64,000 nt of DNA from Akkermansia massiliensis (GCF_023516715.1 NZ_JAMGSI010000002.1:682001-746000), one strand, 5' to 3'; positions 45,665 to 55,232 are shown, numbered from the stretch's first letter. The notes: generated by a model not told the origin, from the letters alone. Program-made: numbers and translations.

Positions 45665-46215
45665 ATGGCTTATTATTCCCATGAGAGTCTGAATAATATG
45701 ATTCAGGAAGTGGAAAAAGAGTTTCCTCTTGGAAATTCTTTTTTTCCGACAACCAACATTCGGGAGCTCATTGGAAATCCGGATTATCCTGATGATGAAG
45801 CAACAGAATGTGTCAAACCATTTTTAAATAAACGTTGGATTGATGTTCCTGCCATTCAATGGTATCACAATGCAGAGTTTATCAATTTTTCATCGACCTG
45901 TGCCCTTTCATATTTTTTCCCTTCTATTATCAGGAATTCCTAATGGAGGAAATATCAGGAGCAAATAATTATATGATAGACACTGAGGAATGGATGATGA
46001 ATAAACTTATTATAATTTGTTTTTCAGAAAGAATACGGGACTACGTACAAAAAGAAGTAGATTATATATATCATTCCTATACAAAAGATCAACTCAGCAT
46101 CGTTAGGAAATGGATATTATTTCAAAATAAGGATAATTATTTTACTGATGGATGTGATAATGCCTTAAAAATATTAGACATGGCAATAAGTAACAATTCA
46201 TATGTTAATTCTTAG
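45665..46215 (+). pseudogene. Immunity-like paralogue broken by a frameshift
   Basis: The first frame (45665-45943) closely matches the gene at 45120, including RWIDVPAIQWY, and ends at TAA 45941-45943 just after PSIIRNS. The alignment resumes in the next frame at ATG 45943 (MEEISGANNYMIDTEEWMMN) and runs to 46215, covering the rest of the paralogue. Loss of one base in a Tyr codon at 45941-45943 explains both halves. It would be about 183 residues if intact. A sequencing error is the alternative. Confidence 0.7.
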
Positions 46216-46246
46216 GGATATGTCCTCTACAATGGAATAACTAACT

Positions 46247-47302
46247 ATGGACTCTCTCTACATCATCGGGTTTCCGTCCCTCTATGGAGGGGCGGGAGCC
46301 GAGCTTTACCACCAGATTAAGGTTTGGAGGCACATGTGTGTGGATATTCATCTCATTCCCACCCAAAAAAACGTGCACCGTGCCGAGCTCTATCCGGAAA
46401 TGGTTGGGCAGGGCGTCACGGTACATGAGGGGTACGACTGGTCAGCTATTCCGGAAGGCGCGCCCGTTATCAGTTTTTGCAATGAAGAGTTCCTGGCTGC
46501 GCTGCCGGAGATACGGAAACGGACAAGAAAGACAGTGTTTGTCAATTGCATGACCTGGCTTTTCGGACGGGAAAAGGAAGCCATGAAGAGGGGTGATATT
46601 TCCCTGTTTCTTTATCAGAATGACCAGGTGAGGGAGAGCGTGATGCCGCGCCTGAGAGCCTTGAATGCCGATCCGTCCATCCGGTTCATGACGTTCAAGC
46701 CGTATTTTGACACGACTGATTTTCCCTTCATTGTCCAGCGATCCACGGACTGGTTTGGCGCGGGGCACATTTCCCGCCAGGATGAGGACAAATTCAGCAA
46801 GGACACGTGGCACATTTACGAGCATTTTGCTTCACCCGTCCGGAAGAGAGGAACTTTTCTTGGCTTTGATCAGCGGAGTGAGGCGAAGACCGGAAGGCCG
46901 CCCGACTGGGTGGAGACGTTCCATGACCAGAGGTCTCTATCCCAGCAGGAGTTTTACCAAAGATGCCACATCGTTCTGCAACCCACGGATACGACGGAGA
47001 ATTGGCCGCGCGTGGGCTTTGAGGCCATGGCGAGCGGAAGCGTGCTTATTGTGGACAAGCGCGGAGGCTGGGAACAGATGGTGGAACACGGGAAGACCGG
47101 ATGGCTGTGCGAAAGCCCGGGGGATTTCATCACATACGCCACCAAGATGGCGTGGGAACCGCATTACCGGGAGGATATGGCCTCCGCTGCCCGGGAACGC
47201 GGCATGGCTCTGGGAGGGCTGGAAGCGTCCAGGGAAAGCTGGCAGGGAGTGTTTGAAGCAATCAGCCGGATACCGGATGAATCCCTTCCATTTCTGCCAT
47301 GA
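46247..47302 (+). CDS. Glycosyltransferase, GT4-like
   Basis: The 351-residue protein starts YIIGFPSLYGGAGAELYHQ, a GT-B donor-side glycine loop. It ends in a GT4-type C-terminal domain: HIVLQPTDTTENWPRVGFEAMASGSVLIVDKRGGWEQMVEHGKTGWLC, where the EAMA-type Glu binds the nucleotide sugar. The middle is atypical. It lies 31 bases after the immunity array but has normal G+C, so it is probably an older chromosomal gene. Acceptor and sugar are unknown. Convergent with the ATP-grasp gene. Confidence 0.75.
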   Translation: MDSLYIIGFPSLYGGAGAELYHQIKVWRHMCVDIHLIPTQKNVHRAELYPEMVGQGVTVHEGYDWSAIPEGAPVISFCNEEFLAALPEIRKRTRKTVFVNCMTWLFGREKEAMKRGDISLFLYQNDQVRESVMPRLRALNADPSIRFMTFKPYFDTTDFPFIVQRSTDWFGAGHISRQDEDKFSKDTWHIYEHFASPVRKRGTFLGFDQRSEAKTGRPPDWVETFHDQRSLSQQEFYQRCHIVLQPTDTTENWPRVGFEAMASGSVLIVDKRGGWEQMVEHGKTGWLCESPGDFITYATKMAWEPHYREDMASAARERGMALGGLEASRESWQGVFEAISRIPDESLPFLP

Positions 47303-47332
47303 TTGGAGCGTGGCTTGCTGCCTCCATACGGG

Positions 47333-48358
47333 TCAGATGAGCCACGTGCCGTATTGGCAGAGGTTTTTCTGCCTGTTCATGCTGTAGCCGATGATGTATT
47401 TGAGGAGGTCCGCCTGGGAGTAGCCGTGTTCTGCGGCCGCCAGGCAGATGGAGCCGCTTTTGCCCAGGTGGCAGCAGATGTTCATTTCCAGGATGCGCCG
47501 TTCGCCTTTTTCAAAGTCAATCCGGTAGTCGATGCGGAAATAGTCCATCGGCCCCAGGGCGTCCCAGACTTTCTGCACGTCGTTGGCGATGTCCTGTTCC
47601 AGGTCGTGCACGGAGACTATCTGGTAGCCCAGGTGGTCATGCAGTTTCAGGTCTTCCGTGATGATGCTGCCCGGTTTGTCGGATTTCGGCTGCACGTATC
47701 CCAGGATGACGGGTTTTTCACCCCCCAGCACGGGAACCGTGACGTCAATGCCTTCGCAGTATTGTTCCACGAGCACTTCATGCCCTTCCTCCATCAGGCG
47801 CCGGGCGCACGCGGCTACCGCCTCCCAGGAGCCGCAGATGCTGTCTTCCCGGATACCGCCGGAAGCGGCTCCAAACCGTTTTTTGACGAAGTAGGGGCCG
47901 GGAAAGGGCGCTTTGTCCGGAATGCCTTTTTCCCCGGAAAGCCCGATGCCCTCCGGCATGTTCAGGCCCAGGGAGCGGAATACCAGCTTGGTCAGGAGCT
48001 TGTCTTCCGCAATGGCGCGGATGTTGGGCGGGGCGCCCAAATAGGGGATCTGGATGAATTCGCAGTACGAGGAGATGAATATTTCAGGCTTGGACATGCC
48101 GAACCTGTTCATCAGGGAGAATACATAGTCCACGTTTCCTTTGGCGAATTGCACGGAATAGGGCTTGGAGGAGGAGACGACGTCATAGCCGATGTCCTGA
48201 ATGGCCTTGTAAATGTTGTAGTGGTACTGGGGATAGCCTCCGTTGCCCGTGTAGGGTTTTTTGGAGAAATCGGGAGCGTCGGGGGCATACGGGGCCAGAT
48301 ACATGATCCTTGCCGGCTTGCCATATTGATTGAGTTGAATATCCGGTATTTCAAACAT
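47333..48358 (-). CDS. ATP-grasp ligase, D-Ala-D-Ala ligase-like
   Basis: The 341-residue protein has the Ddl-type lid and ATP-grasp pattern: PYLGAPPNIRAIAEDKLLTK, then GPYFVKKRFGAASGG, EVLVEQYCEGIDVTVPV, YFRIDYRIDFEKGERRILEMN with the metal-binding Glu and Asn, and ending in a His/Ser-rich segment. The N-terminal PYAPDAPDFSKKPYTGNGG is unusual. The family couples carboxylates to amines; members outside cell-wall synthesis make dipeptides or modify metabolites. It is not the usual ddl by context. Confidence 0.7.
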   Translation of the reverse strand: MFEIPDIQLNQYGKPARIMYLAPYAPDAPDFSKKPYTGNGGYPQYHYNIYKAIQDIGYDVVSSSKPYSVQFAKGNVDYVFSLMNRFGMSKPEIFISSYCEFIQIPYLGAPPNIRAIAEDKLLTKLVFRSLGLNMPEGIGLSGEKGIPDKAPFPGPYFVKKRFGAASGGIREDSICGSWEAVAACARRLMEEGHEVLVEQYCEGIDVTVPVLGGEKPVILGYVQPKSDKPGSIITEDLKLHDHLGYQIVSVHDLEQDIANDVQKVWDALGPMDYFRIDYRIDFEKGERRILEMNICCHLGKSGSICLAAAEHGYSQADLLKYIIGYSMNRQKNLCQYGTWLI

Positions 48359-48411
48359 GGTCTGTGGCGATTGCGTGGAATGTTTCTTGGATTATGGAAA
48401 TCGCCGCAGTG

Positions 48412-48451
48412 TTCAAATAATATAAATAATAAGGGACGGCATAGCCGTCCC
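48412..48451 (-). terminator. Terminator after the NahK-like gene
   Basis: GGGACGGC (48433-48440) and GCCGTCCC (48444-48451) form a perfect 8-bp stem. On the minus strand it is followed by a T-rich tract (48432-48412). Confidence 0.7.
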
Positions 48452-48487
48452 GGAGAGAATGGAAAAGAAGGAGGGAGAGCTCCCACT

Positions 48488-49645
48488 CTATTTTCTGGAC
48501 ATCCCCTTGGCCACGCGCTTGACATATTGCTCCATGGACGGAAGTTCCTGTTCAATGCATTCCACCAGCTTGAGCTGTGTGCGGCAGCGGATGAGGTTGT
48601 GGTCCGGGCGGGAAACCTTGAAGTATTGGTCTCCTTCCAGGTAGTCCGTCAGGAACCGGATGCCGATTTCCAGCGTGATGAGTTTTCCGGAGAAAGCAAG
48701 CTGGTCTATTTCCGCCTGGGTCAGGAAGCCGTGGGCGGCGGCCAGATACCCTTCCACAATGGATTGGAACATCGGCATGCGCATGCGCACCTTGTCCAGG
48801 TCTTCTTCATCTTCTTCCGTAGGCGGGGTAACGGTGCGCACCATGTCGCCGAAGTCGTACAGCACAAGGCCGGGCATGACCGTATCCAGGTCAATGACGC
48901 AGACGGCGTGGTCCGTATCTTCGTCCAGCATGACGTTGTTGATTTTGGTGTCGTTATGGGTGATGCGGGTGGGAAGCACGCCGCCGGCCTGGAGGTCCAG
49001 CAGACGGTCCACGTCCTGCTCGCGCGCCTTGATGAAGTCCAGTTCCGGAAGGCAGGTGGAAAGGCGTTCCTGCGGATCCTGCGCCGCCACTTCCATCAGG
49101 CGGTTGAAGCGGTTCCGGGTGTGGTGGAATCCGGGAATGGTTTCCACGATGTCGTCCGGATTCATGTCGCTGATCAAGTCCTGGAAGGATCCGAATGCAA
49201 ATCCGGCCTGGTACGCCTGGCGGGTGTTTTCCACCACGTCGTAGGTATGCGTGCCTGCCAGGTAATTGTAGCAGCGCCAGATGCCGTCGCCGGGAATGTC
49301 GATGTAGTTGCGGCCGCCGCGTGCCGGATAGAGGTTGAGGGTCTGCCCGGCGGAGTCCTTCAGGCGGCGCAGGACTTTCCAGTTGATGTGCCGCGTGACT
49401 TTCTCCACATTGCGCATGACGGCTCTGGGGTCCTTGAAGACATAGTCGTTGATGCGCTGGAGGATGTAGGAGTCTTCCGTCCCGTCGCTTTTGCGGTAGG
49501 TGGCCTTGTAAGTGGTGTTGATGTGGCCGCTGGGGATTTCCTTGCCGGTGACGAATTCCCCTTCAATGGCGAAGAGGTCTCCAATTCCGGCGATACGGCA
49601 CAAGAGCTGGTCGGGGTCTGTCGTTGCGGCAAGCGGAGCGGTCAT
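48488..49645 (-). CDS. nahK: N-acetylhexosamine 1-kinase-like (APH-fold)
   Basis: The 385-residue aminoglycoside-phosphotransferase-fold kinase has a nucleotide region GHINTTYKATY, then the catalytic loop RITHNDTKINNVMLD and the metal-binding VIDLDTVMPGLVLYDFGDMVR. The HNDTKxxN and DLDTVMPGL forms are characteristic of NahK, which makes GlcNAc/GalNAc 1-phosphate in the galacto-/lacto-N-biose route of mucin sugar use. No other genes of that route (LNBP, UDP-sugar enzymes) lie beside it. It precedes the ATP-grasp gene on the same strand but is separated from it by a terminator. Confidence 0.75.
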   Translation of the reverse strand: MTAPLAATTDPDQLLCRIAGIGDLFAIEGEFVTGKEIPSGHINTTYKATYRKSDGTEDSYILQRINDYVFKDPRAVMRNVEKVTRHINWKVLRRLKDSAGQTLNLYPARGGRNYIDIPGDGIWRCYNYLAGTHTYDVVENTRQAYQAGFAFGSFQDLISDMNPDDIVETIPGFHHTRNRFNRLMEVAAQDPQERLSTCLPELDFIKAREQDVDRLLDLQAGGVLPTRITHNDTKINNVMLDEDTDHAVCVIDLDTVMPGLVLYDFGDMVRTVTPPTEEDEEDLDKVRMRMPMFQSIVEGYLAAAHGFLTQAEIDQLAFSGKLITLEIGIRFLTDYLEGDQYFKVSRPDHNLIRCRTQLKLVECIEQELPSMEQYVKRVAKGMSRK

Positions 49646-49676
49646 GTGGAAGGGAGAGAGGGTTGAACGGATGGTT

Positions 49677-50729
49677 TTAACGAACGAATTTATAGCCTAC
49701 AAGTTCGTCAAGCTTGCTCTTGAGCCGGGAAATGCCTTCTCCGTTGAGCGCGGAAAGGGGGATGACGTCCACCTTAGGAAAACGCATGCGGAAGTTGGCC
49801 AGGTTTTCTTCCGCCCCTTCCAGGTCCATTTTGTTGGCGACGACGAACCAGGGCTGTTTGGCCAGGTCTTCACTGTACAGCTTGATTTCCGTGCGGAGGT
49901 TTTGAAGGTCTTCAATGGGGTCGCGGCCTTCGCTGCCGGCCATGTCCAGAACGAAGACGAGCACCTTGCAGCGCGTGATGTGGCGCAGGAATTCATGCCC
50001 CAGGCCGCGGTTGTTGTGCGCGCCTTCAATGATGCCGGGAATGTCCGCCACAACGCAGCGGCGGAAGCTGTCGAATTCCACTACGCCGATGATGGGCTGG
50101 AGCGTGGTGAAGGGATAGTTGGCGACTTTGGGCTTGGCTTCCGAGATGTCTCCCAGCAGGGTGCTTTTGCCCGCGTTGGGGTAGCCCACCAGTCCGGCAT
50201 CCGCAATGCGGCGCAGTTCCATGAAGAAGACGCCTTCCTCCCCTTCCGTTCCCATCTCGGCTTCCGTAGGCGCCTGGTTGGTTGCAGAGCGGAAATGCCA
50301 GTTGCCCTTGCCGCCGATGCCGCCCTGGCACAGCGTGAACCGGGTGCCGATTTCCGTCAGGTCCGCAATTTTTTCCAGCTCGATGCCTTCGCCTTCCCGT
50401 TCCAGCCAGGTCGCCTCCGCCATGGAGGAGGCATTGCTGCGGTAGATGATGGTGCCGGGAGGAACTTTCCCGATGACGGATTTGCCGTTTTTGCCATGCT
50501 TTTTGGCGCTTTGTCCGCCTACTCCATCCGTGGCGATCAATTTGGGGTCGTAGAAAAAGGAGCGCAGATCATTCGTGTGCGGGTCCACTTCCAGAATGAC
50601 GCTTCCGCCATCGCCGCCATCTCCTCCGTCCGGACCGCCCTTGGGCACGAATTTGGCCCTGCGGAAGCTGACCAGCCCGTTTCCTCCCTTTCCTGCCCTG
50701 GCAAATATGCGGATGTTGTCAACAAACAT
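49677..50729 (-). CDS. obgE: Obg-family GTPase
   Basis: The 350-residue protein has the glycine-rich Obg fold at the N-terminus (MFVDNIRIFARAGKGGNGL, PKGGPDGGDGGDGG). A GTPase domain follows with G1 GYPNAGKSTLL, G2/G3 YPFTTLQP and VADIPGIIEGA, and G4 VANKMDLEGA. It is an essential ribosome-associated GTPase. I start at the Met at 50729, which opens the conserved Obg fold; an ATG at 50747 adds six residues. Confidence 0.95.
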   Translation of the reverse strand: MFVDNIRIFARAGKGGNGLVSFRRAKFVPKGGPDGGDGGDGGSVILEVDPHTNDLRSFFYDPKLIATDGVGGQSAKKHGKNGKSVIGKVPPGTIIYRSNASSMAEATWLEREGEGIELEKIADLTEIGTRFTLCQGGIGGKGNWHFRSATNQAPTEAEMGTEGEEGVFFMELRRIADAGLVGYPNAGKSTLLGDISEAKPKVANYPFTTLQPIIGVVEFDSFRRCVVADIPGIIEGAHNNRGLGHEFLRHITRCKVLVFVLDMAGSEGRDPIEDLQNLRTEIKLYSEDLAKQPWFVVANKMDLEGAEENLANFRMRFPKVDVIPLSALNGEGISRLKSKLDELVGYKFVR

Positions 50730-50858
50730 GTTCTGAATATGAAGCATTTCCCCCCAAAACGCAAGACAAGTGCAGGACTGTACGGCTTTTCCATGGCATG
50801 TGCCGCTAACTTTTCCAGTGAACCGGAAAGCTGTTTGGCAAAAGGAAATTCCGGAAAA

Positions 50859-51323
50859 TTACGGCAACCCCGGGTATTTTTCCGACGGTCCGTATTGGTT
50901 CGTTCCCCGCTGGCTGTCTTCACAGCAGTAAATGAGAAGAATAATGCTCCCTATCAGCGGAACCAGATAAAGCAGCAGCATAATTCCGCCTTTGTTGGTG
51001 TCATGCAGGCGCCTGCATGTGACGGCCAGCGAAGGAATCACGGTAAATAGACTCCATAGCAGAAGGGGAACGGCACCTGCCATGCCATAGGTAAAAGTTT
51101 CAGTTGATGACATTTGCTGCGGATGATGGCAGGCAAACAGGATGATCATGAAGATGGTGAAGGCCATGTCCAACAGGAGCAGGACGGCAGTCTGCCCCAA
51201 TACCCAGTACCAATATTCCGAACGGGTAGCCCTCCCGGAAAATACAGCGTATTTGGAAATTACCGATTTGGCGGCCGTCAGCAGATTGTATCCCTTGAAA
51301 GCTGATGCTTGCGTGGCGTTCAT
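50859..51323 (-). CDS. DUF805 membrane protein
   Basis: The 154-residue protein has FSGRATRSEYWYW near the N-terminus and TCRRLHDTNKGG before the last hydrophobic pair, both marks of DUF805. About four membrane helices are predicted by eye. The function of the family is not established. It stands between obgE and the FHA gene and reads with obgE. Confidence 0.85.
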   Translation of the reverse strand: MNATQASAFKGYNLLTAAKSVISKYAVFSGRATRSEYWYWVLGQTAVLLLLDMAFTIFMIILFACHHPQQMSSTETFTYGMAGAVPLLLWSLFTVIPSLAVTCRRLHDTNKGGIMLLLYLVPLIGSIILLIYCCEDSQRGTNQYGPSEKYPGLP

Positions 51324-51598
51324 GCCTGATGTTAGCCGCCGCGGGTCCGGGATGTCAATTCCCTATCCGGAGGGACGTTTTATATAGGGGATTTAAAGTG
51401 TGTGAATTATCTATTAAGAATATCTTTTGGGAAACTCCTGCTGGTCAGAAGTCTGGAAAAATGGAGCCGCATGATGGAACTTCATGGAATCCGCCTTCTG
51501 AAGGAGAGGCGCATGCAACCGCTTTTTTCCCGGGCATGCCGGGCAAACGGTCTTTTGGATTGAAAATCAGCGTCGGCATGGCATGATGCCCGTGAATC

Positions 51599-52198
51599 AT
51601 GCCCCGCCTTTCCATCCAATTGCCCGACGGTTCCGAGAAAACCATCGTTCTTCCGAAGAACGGCGAATATTTCGCCCGCATCGGACGCGACGAACATTGT
51701 GAAATAGTGCTGCCTTTTCAGTCCGTGTCCGGAGAACACGCCCTGCTTCAGTTCAAGGAGGGCGCGTATGTTCTGGAAGACCTGGGTTCAACTAATGGAA
51801 TCAAGATCAACGGGCTCACGCCCATGGGCGCCGCCTCTCTTTACGATGGCGACGAAATTGCCCTGGGAGATGCCAGGCTCCGGTTTGCCGAAGAGCCTTC
51901 TCCGGGACTCATTCCCGAGCCGACCGAAGCGGGGGAGGAAGAGGCAGCTCCTTCCGCCGCCATGCGGAATTTGCAGCAATTGGCGGACGAGGCCACCCGT
52001 ACGGCGCGGAAGAATTATTTGTGGATGGCCCTGTATGCCGTCCTGATGTTTTTCCTGGCCGTTTTTGCCGGGTTGACTTACAAGCATTACAAGGTGACGG
52101 GAGAATTGCTGCCCCTTCAGTGGCTCGGCATTGAGTCTCCCAAGGCTGCCTTGAAGTCCATGACGCCTCCGCAGGCGGCGGACGCCGCGCAGCAGTAG
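51599..52198 (+). CDS. FHA-domain protein with C-terminal membrane helix
   Basis: The 199-residue protein has an N-terminal FHA domain (about 5-95) with IGRDEHCEIVL, SVSGEHALL and DLGSTNGIKING, whose Arg, Ser and Asn bind phosphothreonine. An acidic linker leads to a membrane helix (about 145-168, WMALYAVLMFFLAVFAGL) and a short tail. It would sense a phosphoprotein at the membrane. No Ser/Thr kinase is in the window. Confidence 0.85.
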   Translation: MPRLSIQLPDGSEKTIVLPKNGEYFARIGRDEHCEIVLPFQSVSGEHALLQFKEGAYVLEDLGSTNGIKINGLTPMGAASLYDGDEIALGDARLRFAEEPSPGLIPEPTEAGEEEAAPSAAMRNLQQLADEATRTARKNYLWMALYAVLMFFLAVFAGLTYKHYKVTGELLPLQWLGIESPKAALKSMTPPQAADAAQQ

Positions 52199-52223
52199 GC
52201 CAATTCAAGCTTTTCCGCCGTTT

Positions 52224-52772
52224 TCACGAGCTGGCAGGGGTATTCCATCGGGCGCGTTCCGCATCCGGGAACAGCATGAAGGGAGCCACGGCACCCTGTT
52301 CCAGTTCCAGCAGATATTGCTTGATAGTCAGGCCGCCCGCATAACCGGTCAGTTTTCCATTGGCTCCAATGACCCGGTGGCAGGGAATGATGATGCTGAT
52401 GGGGTTCTGGTTGTTGGCATGCCCCACGGCCCGGCCGGCTGATGGCTGTCCAATTTGCCGGGCGATATCGCCGTAGCTTCTGGTTTCCCCATGGGGGATG
52501 GTTTGAAGGGCCTTCCAGACCGTTTGCTCAAATTCCGTTCCCTGCGGAGAAAGGGGCACGTCAAACATGCGGCGGGCACCTTGAAAGTATTCGTCCAGTT
52601 GGCTGGCTGTTTGGCGCAGCAGGGGCGTTTCCTCCCATTCCACATGCTCCGGTTGCACCAAGCGGCTAAAGAAAACGTGCGTGACGGCCGTTCCGTTTTC
52701 CACGATGACGATGGCCCCCACGGGGGTTTGATGAAGAAGGGCCCGGCCACGGGGTGAAGGAGTGGTCTTCAT
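52224..52772 (-). CDS. ogt: Methylated-DNA-protein-cysteine methyltransferase
   Basis: The 182-residue protein ends with the family site SIIIPCHRVIGANGKLTGYAGG, whose Cys accepts the alkyl group from O6-methylguanine. The arginine-finger helix region SYGDIARQIGQPSAGRAVGHANNQNP precedes it. It repairs DNA by suicide transfer. It is convergent with the FHA gene. Confidence 0.93.
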   Translation of the reverse strand: MKTTPSPRGRALLHQTPVGAIVIVENGTAVTHVFFSRLVQPEHVEWEETPLLRQTASQLDEYFQGARRMFDVPLSPQGTEFEQTVWKALQTIPHGETRSYGDIARQIGQPSAGRAVGHANNQNPISIIIPCHRVIGANGKLTGYAGGLTIKQYLLELEQGAVAPFMLFPDAERARWNTPASS

Positions 52773-52918
52773 ACCGTAATCATAGCATGCGGCGGAAGAG
52801 AGTTTCTATCCATTTTACAGGGTATTTCCGCCATCCTGCAAGGGAAGGGAGGGAAAAGGCGCCCGTCCGGACGTATTTTGTTTGAAAGGCTGCGGTTCCA
52901 AGTACAGTATTGGTCCGT

Positions 52919-53836
52919 ATGAAGAAGAGCCTGTTTGCCGTGTTGTTGGCCGCATGCCTGTGCATGTCCGTAAAGGGAGAAGACGCCAAGCCTCCGAAGA
53001 CCCTTCCCGGCGGATGGGTTTATGTTTGGGGTGACGAGTTCAACGGGTCCAAGATAGACGCCAAGAAGTGGAAGCCGGAGCTGGGCGTGATACGCAATCA
53101 GGGGTCCCAGCAGACCTATACAGCACGGCCCAAGAACATGAGGCTGGAAGACGGCTGCCTGGTCCTGGAGACCCACTTTGAGAAGTTCGCCAATATCAAT
53201 TACAAGAAGAGTCCGTCGGACTGGATTAAGAATACCAAATTCATGCCCTACACGTCCGGTTCCGTGACGACGATCAAGACGAAGAATTTCATGTTCGGCA
53301 GACTGGAAGTTCGGGCCAAGGTTCCCAGAACCAAGGGCATCTGGCCTGCCATCTGGCTGCTTGGCAAGAACAAGTGGGGCTGGCCCGTCAATGGAGAGAT
53401 TGATATGCTGGAGAATATTTCCCAGCAGCCGGATGTGGTTTATTCCACCTTCCATTTGAGCCCGGACGGCGTGTCCAAGAAGGATGCTTCCCGCGGAGGC
53501 ACGGTGAAGATTGATAACCTCTCCGATGATTTTCATACGTATGTCATGGAGTGGGACAAGGATTCCATCAAGCTGATGGTGGATGGCAAGCTGGTGAAAT
53601 CCATTGATCTGAATACCACTAATTATGCCAATGAGGCGGGCAATCCGTTCCGTACGCCGTTTTACCTCATTCTCAATTCCGCCGTGGGCGGCAACTGGTG
53701 TGAAAAGGCTCCGAAGGATGGCCAGGGTTATCCCGTGAAGTTCCTGATTGATTACGTCCGTTTCTACCAGACGAAGGAGCACGCCCAGCAGGCCAAGCAG
53801 TTTGATCCGGAAACCGGATTGCCGAAGAAGAAGTAA
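52919..53836 (+). CDS. Secreted glycoside hydrolase family 16
   Basis: The 305-residue protein has a signal peptide (MKKSLFAVLLAACLCMSVKG), then a GH16 domain: VWGDEFNGSKID, FMFGRLEVRAKVP, GIWPAIWLLG, and the catalytic EIDMLEN, with the nucleophile E160 and acid/base E165. The family includes laminarinases and the endo-beta-galactosidases that cut mucin O-glycans in Akkermansia. The latter fits the host habitat, but the substrate cannot be settled from sequence. I use ATG 52919, which opens the signal peptide. Confidence 0.88.
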   Translation: MKKSLFAVLLAACLCMSVKGEDAKPPKTLPGGWVYVWGDEFNGSKIDAKKWKPELGVIRNQGSQQTYTARPKNMRLEDGCLVLETHFEKFANINYKKSPSDWIKNTKFMPYTSGSVTTIKTKNFMFGRLEVRAKVPRTKGIWPAIWLLGKNKWGWPVNGEIDMLENISQQPDVVYSTFHLSPDGVSKKDASRGGTVKIDNLSDDFHTYVMEWDKDSIKLMVDGKLVKSIDLNTTNYANEAGNPFRTPFYLILNSAVGGNWCEKAPKDGQGYPVKFLIDYVRFYQTKEHAQQAKQFDPETGLPKKK

Positions 53837-54245
53837 TCCCGCCTTTTTCCTGGCTGGAACGGTTCCGGTATGGGGGCAGAAGCGGAACGTGTCCGGTTTT
53901 GTCCTTGTGCGTGGGAGATAAGGCGGAGACGGCTTTTTAAAGAATCCTTTCGCTTCGCTCTGGAGTGGAGTATGCCCTAAAGGCCGGGAGGCATTCATTC
54001 CCGGGTGAGCGCATTCCGTTTATGCCGGGGTGATGTGTTCTTTTACCGTGTTTCCTGATGGTCCGTACTGTAAAAACAGGCGTTTGATCCGTTCATGTTC
54101 CGGCTTCACTCCTCCTGTGGATTTCAAGCTGAACATTTCATGGAATGGCGTTGCGCCGCTTTCGGGTTTTGATGCAGTGGCGCAAAAAAACGGCCCCGTC
54201 GGACAGGAGGGGCCGTTTTTGCTATCAAAAAGGAAATGCCAGGCT
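53837..54245. other. Non-coding gap between convergent genes
   Basis: This 409-base stretch between GH16 and the aminotransferase holds one clear terminator (54186-54220). I see no gene or other signal. Confidence 0.4.
54186..54220 (-). terminator. Bidirectional terminator near the aminotransferase
   Basis: AAAAACGGCCCC (54186-54197) and GGGGCCGTTTTT (54209-54220) form a perfect 12-bp inverted repeat with A/T tails on both sides. It serves the minus-strand aminotransferase gene and could also stop the plus strand. Confidence 0.85.
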
Positions 54246-55112
54246 TTAGAAGGCTGTTCCCGTGGTCTGGGTCAGTTCCTGGAAGCGGGCCAGGATGCGG
54301 GCGGTCACCGGACCGATTTTGCCGGAACCCAGCTGGTAGGCGTCCAGTTTGGTGACGGGGACGCATTCCGCTGCCGTGCCGGTCAGGAAGCATTCATCCG
54401 CGCAGGTGATGGTAAAGCGGTTCATGGTTTTTTCTTCTGCCAGGATTTGCAGTTCCCGGCAGATTTCCAGCACCACGCGGCGCGTGATGCCGTCCAGGCA
54501 GCCGTCCGTGACGGGCGGCGTGAAGACGGCTCCGTCTTTTACGATGAAGATGTTGTCTCCCGTGCATTCGGCCACGTTGCCCAGATCGTTCAGCATCAGG
54601 GCTTCCGCTACGCCCTGGCGCACAGCTTCCATCTTGGCCAGGATGTTGTTGAGATAGTTGAGGGATTTGACCTGGGGGCAGAGGGCGTCCGGACGGTTGC
54701 GGCGCACGGAGCTGGTGATCAGGGGCAGCCCGTTTTCATACACGGCGGGATCGTACAGGGAGATTTTATCCGCAATGATGAAGACGCTGGGGCGTTTGCA
54801 GTTGAAGGGATTGAGCCCCAGGTTGCCAATGCCGCGGGTAACTACCAGGCGGATGTAGCCGTCGCTCAGGCCGGAAGCCGCCGCCGTTTCGCATACCGCG
54901 TTGGAGAGTTCCTCCCGGGTATAGGGAATGTCCAGCAGCAGATAATGGGCGCAGTTGTACAGGCGGTCCATGTGGTCTTCCAGGCGGAAGACGCGCTTGT
55001 TGTAAAACCGGATACCTTCAAAAATGCCGTCTCCATAGAGCGTACCATGGTCAAAAACGGAGGTCTTGGCCTCCTCCTGTTCCACCAGCTTTCCATCTAA
55101 CCAAATCTTCAT
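54246..55112 (-). CDS. ilvE: Branched-chain-amino-acid aminotransferase (class IV)
   Basis: The 288-residue class IV PLP enzyme has DHGTLYGDGIFEGIRFY at the N-terminus, KSLNYLNNILAKMEA with the PLP Lys, and NVAECTGDNIFIV and GTAAECVPVTK near the C-terminus. This matches IlvE, which transfers amino groups to the keto acids of Leu, Ile and Val. A D-amino-acid aminotransferase is a less likely alternative. Confidence 0.88.
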   Translation of the reverse strand: MKIWLDGKLVEQEEAKTSVFDHGTLYGDGIFEGIRFYNKRVFRLEDHMDRLYNCAHYLLLDIPYTREELSNAVCETAAASGLSDGYIRLVVTRGIGNLGLNPFNCKRPSVFIIADKISLYDPAVYENGLPLITSSVRRNRPDALCPQVKSLNYLNNILAKMEAVRQGVAEALMLNDLGNVAECTGDNIFIVKDGAVFTPPVTDGCLDGITRRVVLEICRELQILAEEKTMNRFTITCADECFLTGTAAECVPVTKLDAYQLGSGKIGPVTARILARFQELTQTTGTAF

Positions 55113-55232
55113 CGTTGTCTAGAATTTAGAAATTATTTATGCCAGAGCAGGATAGCCCCATTTGAAGAGGGGGGGAAGCTATAAATTCACCGGAGAGAAC
55201 AAAAGTTCCGTCACCTGCAACGGGAGAGGCAC

